Assembly: GCA_036346275.1 (NCBI GenBank)
Contig: CM070725.1
Span: 34,844,104-34,908,103, forward strand
From: Otatea glauca
Taxonomy: Eukaryota > Streptophyta > Magnoliopsida > Poales > Poaceae
Reading direction: 5' to 3'
DNA: 64,000 bases
Under the pieces are notes generated by a model. The model was given only the letters and a program-made list of their open reading frames with translations, was not told where the DNA came from and made no database searches. Of this stretch, positions 46,701-57,303 are shown piece after piece. Every line of letters starts with the position of its first letter. Within the stretch, counting starts at the first letter, position 1. A program made the position numbers and the translations under genes.

Positions 46701-49561
46701 AGGAAAGCACAAACCTTGCAACAGTAACTGTTTTCAATAAAAGTTTGACTGACCTTGGCTGGAGTGACAATAAACTTGGGCAAGCTGATCAACAAAGCAT
46801 ATCTGAATTTAAGAACCAGGAACTTTTGGATGTTGATTCAGGAACTAGTAATATCAACCAGTCAGTTAATAACAATGCTGAATATGGCACCGATGTATTG
46901 GGTCTCACCACGGGAGCTGCAGATGCAGACAATGATTTGGACCTCCCTGATCCTCATCCAGAAAACAACCCAGGTTCTTCTGATTGTGACGTGGTCCATG
47001 GGCATGAAGGAGATGGTGTGAGTTCAATGATTATTACTAAAAATTGTGTAATCACTTGTGCCAACAGTAGCAGTGCAGAAACATATTACATTACCAGTGA
47101 TGCCCCTCAGGCTCCTGGCCCAAATTCAGAATGCACCAAACCAGTAGTTACTGACATGGATACTATTGTGGATTCTCAATCTGCAGCACATAGCTACCCA
47201 AATGGTTACAAAAATGAGCTTGGGAAGGTTGCATCAGATAGTTGTCTAGAGCATTGCTATGAAACAGATTCATCTCATATTAGCAAAGATCTTGCCATGA
47301 CTGGAAAAGTGGATGTTGAGGAGGATGATTCTCAGTACGAGGATGGGGAACTTAGGGAGTCTGGTGATCGCTATTGGGCAGATGATGGGTATGAAGAAGT
47401 TAAATGTGTCAATTATCAGGTATCAGATTACAAGGACGAAGAAGGTGCCCCTGATATTCCTCCTAAACCTGTTGGCTCTATTTCAAAGAATATGGGCATT
47501 CCAGTTGCTGATTATAATGAAACACAATCCAGGAAGGAAGAGGGTGATGTATCACCGGTCTCATCGAAGCGTTCATGGTCAACTAGCTACTTAGATGATG
47601 GATCGGGATTGATGGGTGCTGGAAGTGCTGGTGAAAAGGCTTGTAGTGTTCATTTAAGGTTAAAAGGTGAGAGTCGGATGTATGAGATGAACCCTGGCTG
47701 TATAATAGCTGGATCTGTTGCAACAGTCAGCCATTCCGAAAAGGGAAGTGATTGTTTAGGGGATGATCTATTAAGTATCAGAACGAAGTCCACAGGGTGG
47801 GATATGTTGCCTGAAGATCAGAGGCACTCACGACATGATTCAAGGGACAGAGTTGATTCTTCAAACCAGTGTGCTTTGAGCACATTAGATGCAGCTGGAG
47901 GCGGTGAATCGTTGCGACAAATGGTGTTATCGAATAGAGATGTACAACCACCTTTGGATCGGCCAAGATCATTTGACAGACCCCATAGAGATGAGCTGTG
48001 CAGGTAATTTCAGTGACTTTCTTTAGATGTCATCTTACTGGTAATTCAATTTCTGATAACTTAAATGTCATGATCCTAACTAATAACAATCCCCCTTCTT
48101 TTATCCAGATCTGATGATGGTTATGGCTCAGGCTCAAAAGCTGAAAGGACCGTTGATTCTCGTAGACTACATGGGAGGGGTGGAGCATCACGGCATATTC
48201 AAGCAAGCAACCGAGGGGAGCAGTGGGTGGAAAATTCAAATAATTCTCGTTCTACCCGGCGTAGATCACCTGATTATTATAATTATGGCCTGCCTGGTCC
48301 AAGAAATGCTGCAGAAGTTGCTGTCGCAAAGATGGAGAGCAATGGCTTTGTTGTTGCTCGTGATGGCACTTTGGTAAGAGCTGCTGATGCAGCAAATGGT
48401 GGCAACATGGCAAGAAGGATGAGAAACACTTTATGTGGCTCATACCGCTCTTTGTCCAGACGGGGTTCTCCAATTAACAGAGATGGAGTTTGCGGGTTGT
48501 CCAGAGGTTCTGCATATGCTAGGGAAGTATCTCCAGAACGACGCTTTGGTGCTAGTGGTAACCGGTCTTGTCGATATGGTCCTGAGATGGATAAAGATCG
48601 TACTTCTGATGGAAATATGAGTTCAATTCGTTGCTCACTATCCAGTAGACAACGGAGGTTCCCACCGCATAGAGCCTCACTTAACCTTTCACGTGCTCAC
48701 AGCAGATCTCCTTCTGGATCAAGGTCTCGATCCCCACATGCTTGGACATCACCTAGGAACAGAAGGGAAATTATGGCAAATGGAGGTGCAAGTTTGCGGA
48801 GGCATAGTAGATCTCCACCTAATTACATGACTGAAGTTAGAATTGGTAGAATGACTTCACCTCAAAGACAACCTGGATTTGATGATCGGGTTATGCGTTA
48901 TAGCCCTTCATCAAGAAATCGCACTTACTCGCAACATGCTTCAACATGGGTTGATGGAAGGAACTGCTCAACAGCAGATCTTTCTGATCATAAGAAACGG
49001 TATTCAAGGAGGAGCTCACCTCTGAGAATTACATCAAGAAATGACAGGTTTGATGTAATGGATTCCCAAGGACAGCCAAGGTCTGGAGAATTGTACCGCC
49101 CGACACAGGGAAGGCTTCCTTATGGCCTTGAAAGGGGAAGGGGGCATTAAGCACGATGGGAATGGTGATGATCAAAGGGAATACGCTGATAGATATGAAA
49201 CTCATTCTGTCAAGCCATATGACCGGAATGGTTCTGTGAAGCAGTTCAGAAACCATGCCGGAGATAAACTTCGTCCGCGAATTTCTGCTCCAAGATCACC
49301 AGAACCCCAAGAAGGGGGAGCCCTCGGAGATTTGACAGGGGCTTTGAGAGCCAGCTGGATGCAGATTTGCTTCATGGAACTAAAGAAGATAATAAAAATC
49401 CCTTCATATATGATTTAACTGGAAGGATAGTGCTGCAGATCCATGCTGGAATTCAATCACTGCTATTTGACAAAGGGCTATCTTGCGTTCTACTTCTGCT
49501 ACATGTGTTCAAGCCTCAAGTGCTGAAACCATTCCCTTCTTGGAAGGGAAATGCAAATTAA
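43749..49561 (+). CDS. large uncharacterised acidic / RS-rich plant protein, five exons
   Basis: Exons 43749-43770, 44639-44733, 44908-45258, 45359-48003 and 48109-49561 splice in phase. The ATG at 43749 ends a GC-rich leader. The frame as read stops at 49150 (1,384 aa), but two compensating one-base indels suggest an original frame of about 1,521 codons to 49561. Features: a short Cys block (CTCTG...CKGCGG, about 43-75), a basic VSRRQRAARRAR helix, a PIKKRRF nuclear-localisation-like motif (about 174), long Ser/Asp-rich low-complexity sequence, an acidic D run (about 412), a YEDGELRESGDRYW block (about 812) and an RS/RSP-rich region (about 1222-1280, SRSPSGSRSRSP). This predicts a nuclear, largely disordered protein, perhaps linked to RNA processing. 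I cannot name the family. Confidence 0.75.
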
Positions 49562-50281
49562 CTTCACAATTTTCCTGTTTTCCCTTGTAAATATTTATAT
49601 TGGTAGTAGAATCACAATCACTGCTGTTAGCTTTATGGCTTTTCCTTTTTATTTCTTATATTTTCTTAACTGTTCTCCCTTATTTCACTCTTTTTTTAAT
49701 GGGCATTATCCCTGTATGAGGTCCATTTAAACATGATCAATCAATTAATTTTGAGCTCAACCATTGGAGTATCTCTTTTGTTTCTGCATTTCATCTAGCA
49801 TTTTGTATTATCCAAGTGTTTGTGGTCTATGTGGTCAAGTGGTTCAAGTGTCATGGTGATGGTTTTTAATACATATTTGGCTCCCGGCACCCAAATCTGT
49901 GGTGTGTTCAGATGGGACCATTTGAACCTCTGTACTGGAGTTGACGTCCTTGCGGTGAATATTCTTTTTCCCTCTAATTAATATTTTCCTTTCTTGGTAC
50001 AAAACTTTACTTCGACATTCTTTTTTCAGGACAAAGGTTGGAATAGCATCCTTGCATGTGCGAGGGGATGCTGGGGTATTGCTCGCACTTCTGGTTTATT
50101 CGATCTTCGAGTATATTTTTGGAATGGCTGCTTACTGGTGCAAACTTCAACTTTCTACTGCACATGAGTCTTAGAATACAATTTTCTATATTAAAGGAAC
50201 ATAGCTCCAACTCTATAGAAATAAAGGGAGCAGTAGGCTACCATTGCTGTTGGTATTACTGTTGTTTCTGTGATCCAATGG
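49562..50281 (+). other. 3' flank of the large gene
   Basis: AT-rich DNA that should hold the 3' UTR. A possible splice acceptor (TTTTTTTCAG at about 50020-50030) hints at an untranslated downstream exon. No coding frame is seen. Confidence 0.35.
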
Positions 50282-50697
50282 CAGTGTTCTAGAAAGCGCT
50301 AGGTGCTAGGCAGGCGGCAGCATGGCGCCTAGCGCCTAGGGCATCTATGCTGGCGCTATCAAACAGTGTCGAATGGCAAATTCATGTATCAATGATATGC
50401 ATGGATGACTTTGGTAATGTGGGAATTTTGCTAGTATTAATGACGGCACTTTATTTATCCATGAAAGATCGGAAACACATGGATGAAGTTTTACTTCGCC
50501 TTACACACGTGGGAGTTGGGAATGAGATCAAGTAGAGCAGTAGCTTCTGCCCCCTTAGACTCATCTAGACTCACCTAGGACCCACCTAGGATCCACCTAG
50601 GCACTCCAGCCATCCAGCTGGCCGATAATGGCCAAATCGCGGCGGCAAGGTGGCGCTGAGTGCCTAGGCAGCCGCCTAGCCGCTTTTTAGAACACTG
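50282..50697. mobile_element. hAT-type MITE of the CCTAGGC family (416 bp)
   Basis: Termini are inverted repeats CAGTGTTCTAGAAAGCG and CAGTGTTCTAAAAAGCG. Flanks are TCCAATGG (50274-50281) and TCCAATGT (50698-50705), an 8-bp target duplication with one mismatch. Subterminal GCGCCTAGCGCCTAGG and GCCTAGGCAGCCGCCTAGCC clusters relate it to the MITE at 14906-15705. It has no coding capacity. Confidence 0.88.
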
Positions 50698-50705
50698 TCC
50701 AATGT

Positions 50706-51326
50706 TTATGAATGTAGATTTGTCAATGGTTCTGGCTTGGTCGGGTTTGTATGGGTCAGGTCCCAAGCCCTGGCATGACCCCCCATTTAATCAGACACAA
50801 ACACAGTATGATTGTTAAAACTAGTCAAGAAATGCTGACATGAATATGGCAGCATAACTATTAAATGGTTTTACATGACACAACACAATTTCAAGTCCAC
50901 ACTCCACACGACATGGATGGCACAATGCAAACATAAACGGGTCGATGTTGATGTGTGCTGTTAGTTTAGGGGAAATGTAAATAAAATTATCTAAAAATCT
51001 GAATAAACATTGTTTGACAGGTTTTAGTTTATTTGTCAGCATGCCATGTTTTGCTAATCGTGTCAACCATATCAAGTAGTTAAACCCGACCTGTGCATCA
51101 CAATATTAAGTGTCGTGTTATGCTGATCACACCCATAAGAATCATGTTGTGTCTGTGTCCTGTTATCATGTCATGTTTAATTTTGACAGCTCTATATGAA
51201 ATGCCACCAGATGTTGGTTCTTTGTCTTACCTTGCCAGAGAAGGGCAAACATTTATATATTCAATGATTGCTAAATTTGTTGGGTTGCTGTCACATTCTC
51301 CTTGTGTGTGAACTCCGTGTTAATCT
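50706..51326. other. intergenic, no feature recognised
   Basis: Low-complexity AT-rich DNA between the MITE and the copia palindrome. Short frames here show no protein features. Confidence 0.4.
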
Positions 51327-52064
51327 TGTTAAGGGTATAGACTATATATATATAGGTTTTCCTTATATAAGTTTTCCTCGTATAGGTATTGTCTTATATA
51401 GGTTTTTCTTTTGTACCCGCTTATACATCTATATATTCTGGCCTATTGGCCTCATATTGAATACAACAAGTGCTATTCATAACATAGTATCACAGCCAGG
51501 TTCTAGGGTTAGGGTTTACTAGCATTGCACTCACGCCACCTTAGCCGTCACCTGTTCTTCCGCTGCCACTGCGCCCGGGAGGAATGATCTCCACTCCCGG
51601 GGGTGGCCACCTCCGCGACATGGCTCCTCTGCCTGTTGTCGTCGGCCTCGTCACCGGCCGGCTGCGACGCTTCCCGCATCTCCGGTTGCCCATCGCGGCC
51701 TCCATCGTGCGACTCCAGGCCGTCGGGGCTGGCCGGTGACGAGGCCGACGACAACGGGCGGAGGAGCCATGTCACGGAGGTGGCCACTCCCGAGAGTGGA
51801 GATCGTTCCTCCCGGGGGCAGCGGCGGCGGAAGAACAGGTGACGGCTAGGGTGGTGTGAGTGCAATGCTGGTAAACCCTAACCCTAGAACCTGACTCTGA
51901 TACCATATTATGAATAGCACTTGTTGTATTCAATATGAGGCCAGTAGGCCAGAATATATAGATATACAAGCGTGTACAAAAGGAAAGCCCATATAAGGCA
52001 ATACTTGTACAAGGAAAACTTATATAAGGAAAACCCTAACCCTGGCGAGTCTATACCCTTAACA
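51327..52064. repeat. palindrome of two head-to-head copia 5' ends (738 bp)
   Basis: Two arms of about 334 bp each (51327-51660 and 51731-52064) are inverted copies around a spacer of about 70 bp. Each arm reads inward as a short LTR (TGTTAAGGGTATAGAC to ...TTCATAACA, about 158 bp), then a PBS-like sequence (AGTATCACAGCC on the left, TGGTATCAGAG on the right), then the start of a copia leader (GGTTCTAGGGTTAGGGTTTA). The two copies are highly similar but not identical. No polypurine tract or pol region is present. Clean target duplications are not seen. Confidence 0.8.
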
Positions 52065-52439
52065 ATTTTAGCAGCAACAGTGAAAAGGAAGAAGTCATTG
52101 CGTGCTGTAGTAGTATGTGAATATGTGATTAGCTTGGTTGTCGTACCCAGTATAGTATGTGAATATGTGATTTATTTGGCAAACATATGGGTTGTTAGGT
52201 TTGATTAGTGCATGTTCTGTTATTGCGTACAGTAACATTACTCCAAATGATGTTCTCAAATATTAGCGTGTGAATATCAATGTGTTGCTGATTCAGAAAT
52301 TTAGTATTATACATTTGCTCCAATGCTGCACTCCTCAATCCATTGCATGAAATAGTTAATTTTGTTTGTGTGTTGCAGTCTGCAGATGGTGACTTCCTCT
52401 GGAACTCGTGGCCTTTGTTTGCTATGTTTGTCTTATTGC
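52065..52439 (+). other. host DNA left of the copia insertion
   Basis: AT-rich DNA ending in an acceptor-like TGTGTTGCAG (52369-52378) followed by TCTGCAGATGGTGAC. The sequence continues at 57304 beyond the copia element, so any exon here was split by the insertion. I cannot tell whether it is transcribed. Confidence 0.3.
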
Positions 52440-52549
52440 TGTTACTAACCTTGGAATCTGAGAATCAGAATACCAGCATAAAGGTCTATGCTTGTATATA
52501 TATAGCCACTAGATGGGCCTATATGACATATAGGCTATGGGCCTTAACA
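52440..52549 (-). repeat. copia 3' LTR (110 bp)
   Basis: On the plus strand it runs TGTTACTAACC to CCTTAACA. It differs from the other LTR at two positions, one in the TATATATA stretch and one near the end. Confidence 0.93.
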
Positions 52550-52568
52550 CCCCCCCGCAAACTCAAGG

Positions 52569-55500
52569 CGGGTTCAAAGCATTGAGTTTGAGCAAATGAA
52601 GCCGATGTTGCTCTTGAGTCTGCGCTTTTGTGAAGAAATCTGCAACTTACAATTCAGATGGCACATATTTGAGAGCAATTGTTTTCTGATGACAGTGAGA
52701 TCGAGTAAAAGAGGCATCCACACCAATATGCTTTGTAAGTTCATGCTTTACAAAATCATTGGCAATCTGTATGGAGCCAGTATTATCACAAAAAAGAAGT
52801 GTGGGAGCATCACAGGAAACACCAAAATCTGCTAGCAACCAACGAAGCCATATGATCTCTGAAGTTGTGGTGGCAAGTGCTCGAAGTTCTGCTTCTGTAC
52901 TAGACCAAGAGACGGCAGCCTGCTTCTTGGACTTCCATGTAAGGGGAAGAGCCAAGGAGGATACAATAACCGGTAATGGAGCGTCGATCGGTCGGATCAC
53001 TCGCCCAAGTAGAGTCCGAGTAAGTATGAAGATGCAGGGGGCTATCATGAGCATAGAACAGACATTGGGATGAAGTGTCCCGTAAGTACCGCAGCACACG
53101 AAGCAAATGTCCATAGTGGACCGAAGTAGGAGCGCTCACAAACTGACTGAGGATATGAACTGCATGAGCAATGTCAGGTCTAGTAACAGTGAGATAGACC
53201 AGACGACCCACAATGTGCCGATATCGAGTGGGATCCGAAAGAGGTGTACCATCAGTAGGACGAAGCTGGACATGAAGATCCATAGGAGTTGCAACCGTTC
53301 GATTATCCGTAATGCCAGAACAAGCAATAAGATCTTGTGTGTAGTGAGACTGAGAAACATAATAGCCTTTTGAAGAATGTCGAACCTCAATTCCTAGGAA
53401 ATAGCTGAGGGGTCCCAAATCAGACATCTGAAATTGCTGACTAAGTTGCTTCTTCACCTTTGAAACATGGTCTACATCATCCCCCGTAATTAACATATCA
53501 TCAACATACAGAAGAAGCAAAGTACGACCTCGTGAAGAGAGATAAATAAATAAGGCGGGATCATGATCACTTGGTGAAAAACCAGCATTACGTATTACCG
53601 AGGCAAAACGCTGAAACCAAGCACGAGGAGCCTGTTTAAGGCCATACAAGGCACGCCGAAGAACGTCAGACATATCCCAATGGAGCTTCAACACCTGGTG
53701 GTGGGTGCATATAAACTTCCTCATGCAAATCACCATGAAGAAAAGCATTCTTGACATCCATCTGAGAGATAGTCCAAGAACGAATAGCAGCCACTGAAAT
53801 AAGTGTTCGGACAGTAGTCATGTGAGCAACAGGCGCAAAGGTCTCTTCATAATCTTGACCTTTGGTTTGCTGAAACCCTCTAGCAACCAGTCGAGCTTTA
53901 TATCTCTCAATAGTTCCATCAGACTTGGTCTTAATTTTGAATACCCACTTGCATGTGATAGGTACCGCATAAGATGGTAATAAAACAAACTCCCAAGTTC
54001 CTATCCTATCCAAAGCAGCAAGTTCTTCAGACATAGCTTTCTGCCATTCCGGAATATGAGAGGCTTCAAGATAAGTGGAGGGTTCAGCCGTGATAGCACC
54101 CACACGAGGATAACCAAATCTGTCAGGAGGCTCAATGGTAGTACGATCTTGCAAATAATATCGTGAACCAAGAGGTGGCACATCATTAACTGCTGGCAGC
54201 TCATCAAAAATGTTAGAATCATCAATAAGGGAAGCATTAGGATTGGCCGAAGAAGGAGAATCCGGAGATAATGGTTCTGGTGGTGGACGACGAGAATAAA
54301 CATGTTTGATTAGTGGTTTGGTTGGTATAGGAGGATGAGAAGGAGATATATCATGAGTATGTGGTGGAGAAATATCATCACTGGAAATAATAGAAGGTAA
54401 AAACAAGAAACTAGTGGGCTCAGTGGTGGTGGGTGAAGTGTGAGTGGAGGGGTTGTAAAAGAAAGGACAATCCTCATCAAAGATCACATCACGAGAGATA
54501 CGAATGCGACGAGAGGAAGGATCATAACAGCGATAGCCCTTATGTTCAGGACTATACCCCAAGAAGACACACTCAACAGACTGAGTCGTCAATTTGGTCC
54601 GCTCACGAGGTGCAAGAAGAACATAGCATCTACATCCAAAAACCCGAAGATGATCATACTTTGGAGAAGTGCCAAATAAAACTTCACCAGGAGACCTGCC
54701 AGTTAATTTGGAAGAAGGTTGCCGATTAATAAGATAAACAAAGAATGGAAACAAATTTTCACCCCAAAAATGAGTGGGAACAAAAGAGGCGATCAAAAGT
54801 GTGCGAGCAGTCTCAATAAGATGGCGATGCTTGCGTTCGACAACTCCATTTTGAGCGTGGGCACCAGGACAGGAGAGTTGGGCAAGAGTGCCCTCAGCAA
54901 GCAAAAACTGGCAAAATTTCTCAGATAAATACTCACCACCAGAGTCAGAACGGAAAACTCTAATAGGAGTAGAAAACTGAGTGTGAATCATGCGAGTAAA
55001 AGTTTGGTAAATTGAACACATTTGGGAACGATGTTTCATGAAATAAATTCAAGTGTAACGAGAATGATCATCTATAAAAATGACATAGTATTTATGACCA
55101 CCTTTTGTAGCAAAAGGTGCAGGACCCCATACATCAGAATGAACAAGGTCAAAAGGTTTAGAAGAATGAGAAGTACTAGAAAAGTATGGAAGTTGTATTT
55201 GTTTTCCAAGTTTACAACCCTTGCAACTGAAACTGAACTTTATTGGTGTATGACCTAAAGACCCTTTATTTATTAATGTGGTCAACCTAGTGCCCACATA
55301 GATGACCAAGACGATGATGCCACTTGGCGAATGATGTAGTGGATGACGAGGAAACAGATGACACATGCGCAGTGATGGTAGCGGAAGAAGGAAGGCGCAA
55401 AGTGTCCAAGATGTAGAGGCTAGAAGCGCTCTTACGGCGATGGCCAGTCCCAATCACTTTCCCGCTTCGACGATCCTGAATAAAGCAAGATGAGTCATCA

Positions 55501-56616
55501 AACCCAACAAAACAATTTTGATCAGTAATTTGGCCTACTGACAACAAATTCATGGACAATTTAGGTACAAGTGAGACATCGGGTATAGTGAAATGTGAAT
55601 TTAAAAGAGAATCATGGTGAGTTATATAATAAGGTGTACCATCAGCTGTTTGAACAGAAGCACCCTCAGTGACTGGTTTGGAAGCAACCAACTGTGACTG
55701 ATCAGATGTCACATGAAAAGAAGCCCCTGAATCAAGGACCCAAGATGACTGAGGAGCATTGATAGGCGAGGCAGCTGCAATAGAGACAGACCTCTAGGCA
55801 CAGGAGGTGTGTTGCGTGCACGAGAAGCACGACGGGCACGATACTCAGCCAATTTCTTTGGATGTCGAGCGAAACAATTTTCGATGATTTGTCTTGCCAC
55901 AATGATCACAAGGTTTGGTGTCTGAAGAGGGAACCCTTGATGCAGCAGTCCGTTGATAAGCTGCCAGAACACTGTGAAGAGTTGAAGAGGTGTCACAGAG
56001 TCAGTAGACATAGACTTGAGGCGAGTTTCTTCAGCAATCAAATCTGAGAGAGCACGAGACATGGTTAAATCAGCAGAACTGTGAAGTAATCTAGTGCGAA
56101 TAGCCTCAAAATCTGTCCTGACTCCCATAACAAAGCGGTATGTAAGAAATTTTTCAATGAAGTGATGTGCTGGACACCCATCTGTTGTGCACTGAGGTAC
56201 CATGGAAAGCAAAGGTCCCATTATGCTCTCAAAGGCAGAATTATATTCATCAATAGACATCATCCTGCTCAATTGAATGAATTCGTTGCATAAGAGTGTG
56301 GAGAAGAGCACCACTATCTTGAACATAGCGCTGCTTCAAATAGGACCACATAGCCTTGGCTCTCTTGAAAGAAGAAAGACTCATAATCATAGACTGTTTG
56401 ACACTTGTAACAATAGCAGCCATGACCTTTCCATCATCAATTTCCCACTTTTGACATCATGACATTACTATTATCGACTTTAAGGATTGGTGGTTCATCA
56501 GTCAAATGAAAAACAATACCATAGGCCTTCAGTGCAGTCTCGACAGAGAACGCCCATTCTCGATAATTTTGACCATCAAGAATGATATTGATAACAATAG
56601 TGTTAATCTGCGACAT
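52569..56616 (-). pseudogene. copia gag-pol polyprotein, frameshifted
   Basis: Gag begins near 56616 (MSQINTIVINIILDGQNYRE) after a GC-rich leader of about 560 bp and continues to a damaged CCHC zinc knuckle (CDHCGKTNH, near 55900). The protease motif LDSGASFH lies near 55725. Integrase shows HRLGHL, the acidic residues in IDDHSRYT and FRSDSGGEY, and NGVVERKHRHL (55350-54780). RT covers about 54020-53150 with YKARLVARGF, SQMDVKNAFLHGDL and the catalytic YVDD. RNase H ends at SFTRSHCH and ADFFTKAQTQEQHR (52900-52570). Frameshifts occur in gag, before integrase, inside RT and between RT and RNase H, plus a stop before the ADFFTK tail. Confidence 0.92.
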
Positions 56617-57188
56617 GCTAGCAACGTAAAAGCACACAAAGAGGCAATAGAAGCTTCATTTATTCTTTGGAAGAAGCTTGGTAGCCACGAGGCCTGGACG
56701 CGCTGGAAGAAACGGCAGCCGGCGATGGGCGGAAGCCAAGGCCGAAGACAAGGCGACGCAGTGGCAGAGAAGACCGCGCGGGAGCCGAGGCAACAGGTGT
56801 CGGCGGGACCGAGGCGCAGAACGTCGGTCGACGCGGAGGACAAAGGACCGACGCAGGCGATGGCGCAGGCGATGGCGTCGTGTGGATGGCGGGAGGTCGC
56901 GGCAGCGTCGGGCGAAGATAGACCGACCGACGCGGAGAGACCGGCGCATAGGATGAAACGCCGGAGCAGAGGATGTCACGGGAGGCGGCTTCCTGAAACT
57001 CACGGGAGGCGGCTTCCTGAAGAGCGACGACGACGGCACGAGAGGCGGCTCCCTGAAGAGCGACGGCAGGCGCAGAGGATGAAGGGCAAGTCACAACGGG
57101 CGGCTTGCAAAGCCCAAGGTGGACGGCAACCGGGGAGAGATTTAGGGCACTAACCCTAAACCTAACCCTAAGCCTTGCTCTGATACCA

Positions 57189-57298
57189 TGTTACTAACCT
57201 TGGAATCTGAGAATCAGAATACCAGCATAAAGGTCTATGCTTGTCTATATATAGCCACTAGATGGGCCTATATGACATATAGGCTATGGACCTTAACA
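57189..57298 (-). repeat. copia 5' LTR (110 bp)
   Basis: Plus-strand boundaries TGTTACTAACC to CCTTAACA. The primer binding site abuts it on its internal side at 57177-57188. Confidence 0.93.
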
Positions 57299-57303
57299 AT
57301 TGC

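Larger units (their letters stand above)
52440..57298 (-). mobile_element. young short-LTR Ty1/copia retrotransposon with perfect TSD
   Basis: The element is 4,859 bp, reads on the minus strand, and has 110-bp LTRs (52440-52549 and 57189-57298) that differ at only two positions. Flanks are ATTGC (52435-52439 and 57299-57303), a perfect 5-bp target duplication. The PBS TGGTATCAGAGC lies at 57177-57188 and a G-rich polypurine tract at about 52550-52560. Pol order is protease, integrase, RT, RNase H, which defines copia. Very short LTRs suggest an Ale/Retrofit-like lineage. Coding frames are already broken, so the copy is young but probably not autonomous. Confidence 0.93.

Noticed and set aside
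51548..51865. Frames across the copia palindrome (one per strand)
   Set aside because: They read the leader sequence through the palindrome centre; the near-mirror peptides on both strands follow from the inverted repeat.
56506..57153. 215-codon plus-strand frame and overlapping minus-strand frames
   Set aside because: This is the GC-rich leader of the minus-strand copia element between its PBS and gag; peptides are Arg-rich low complexity.
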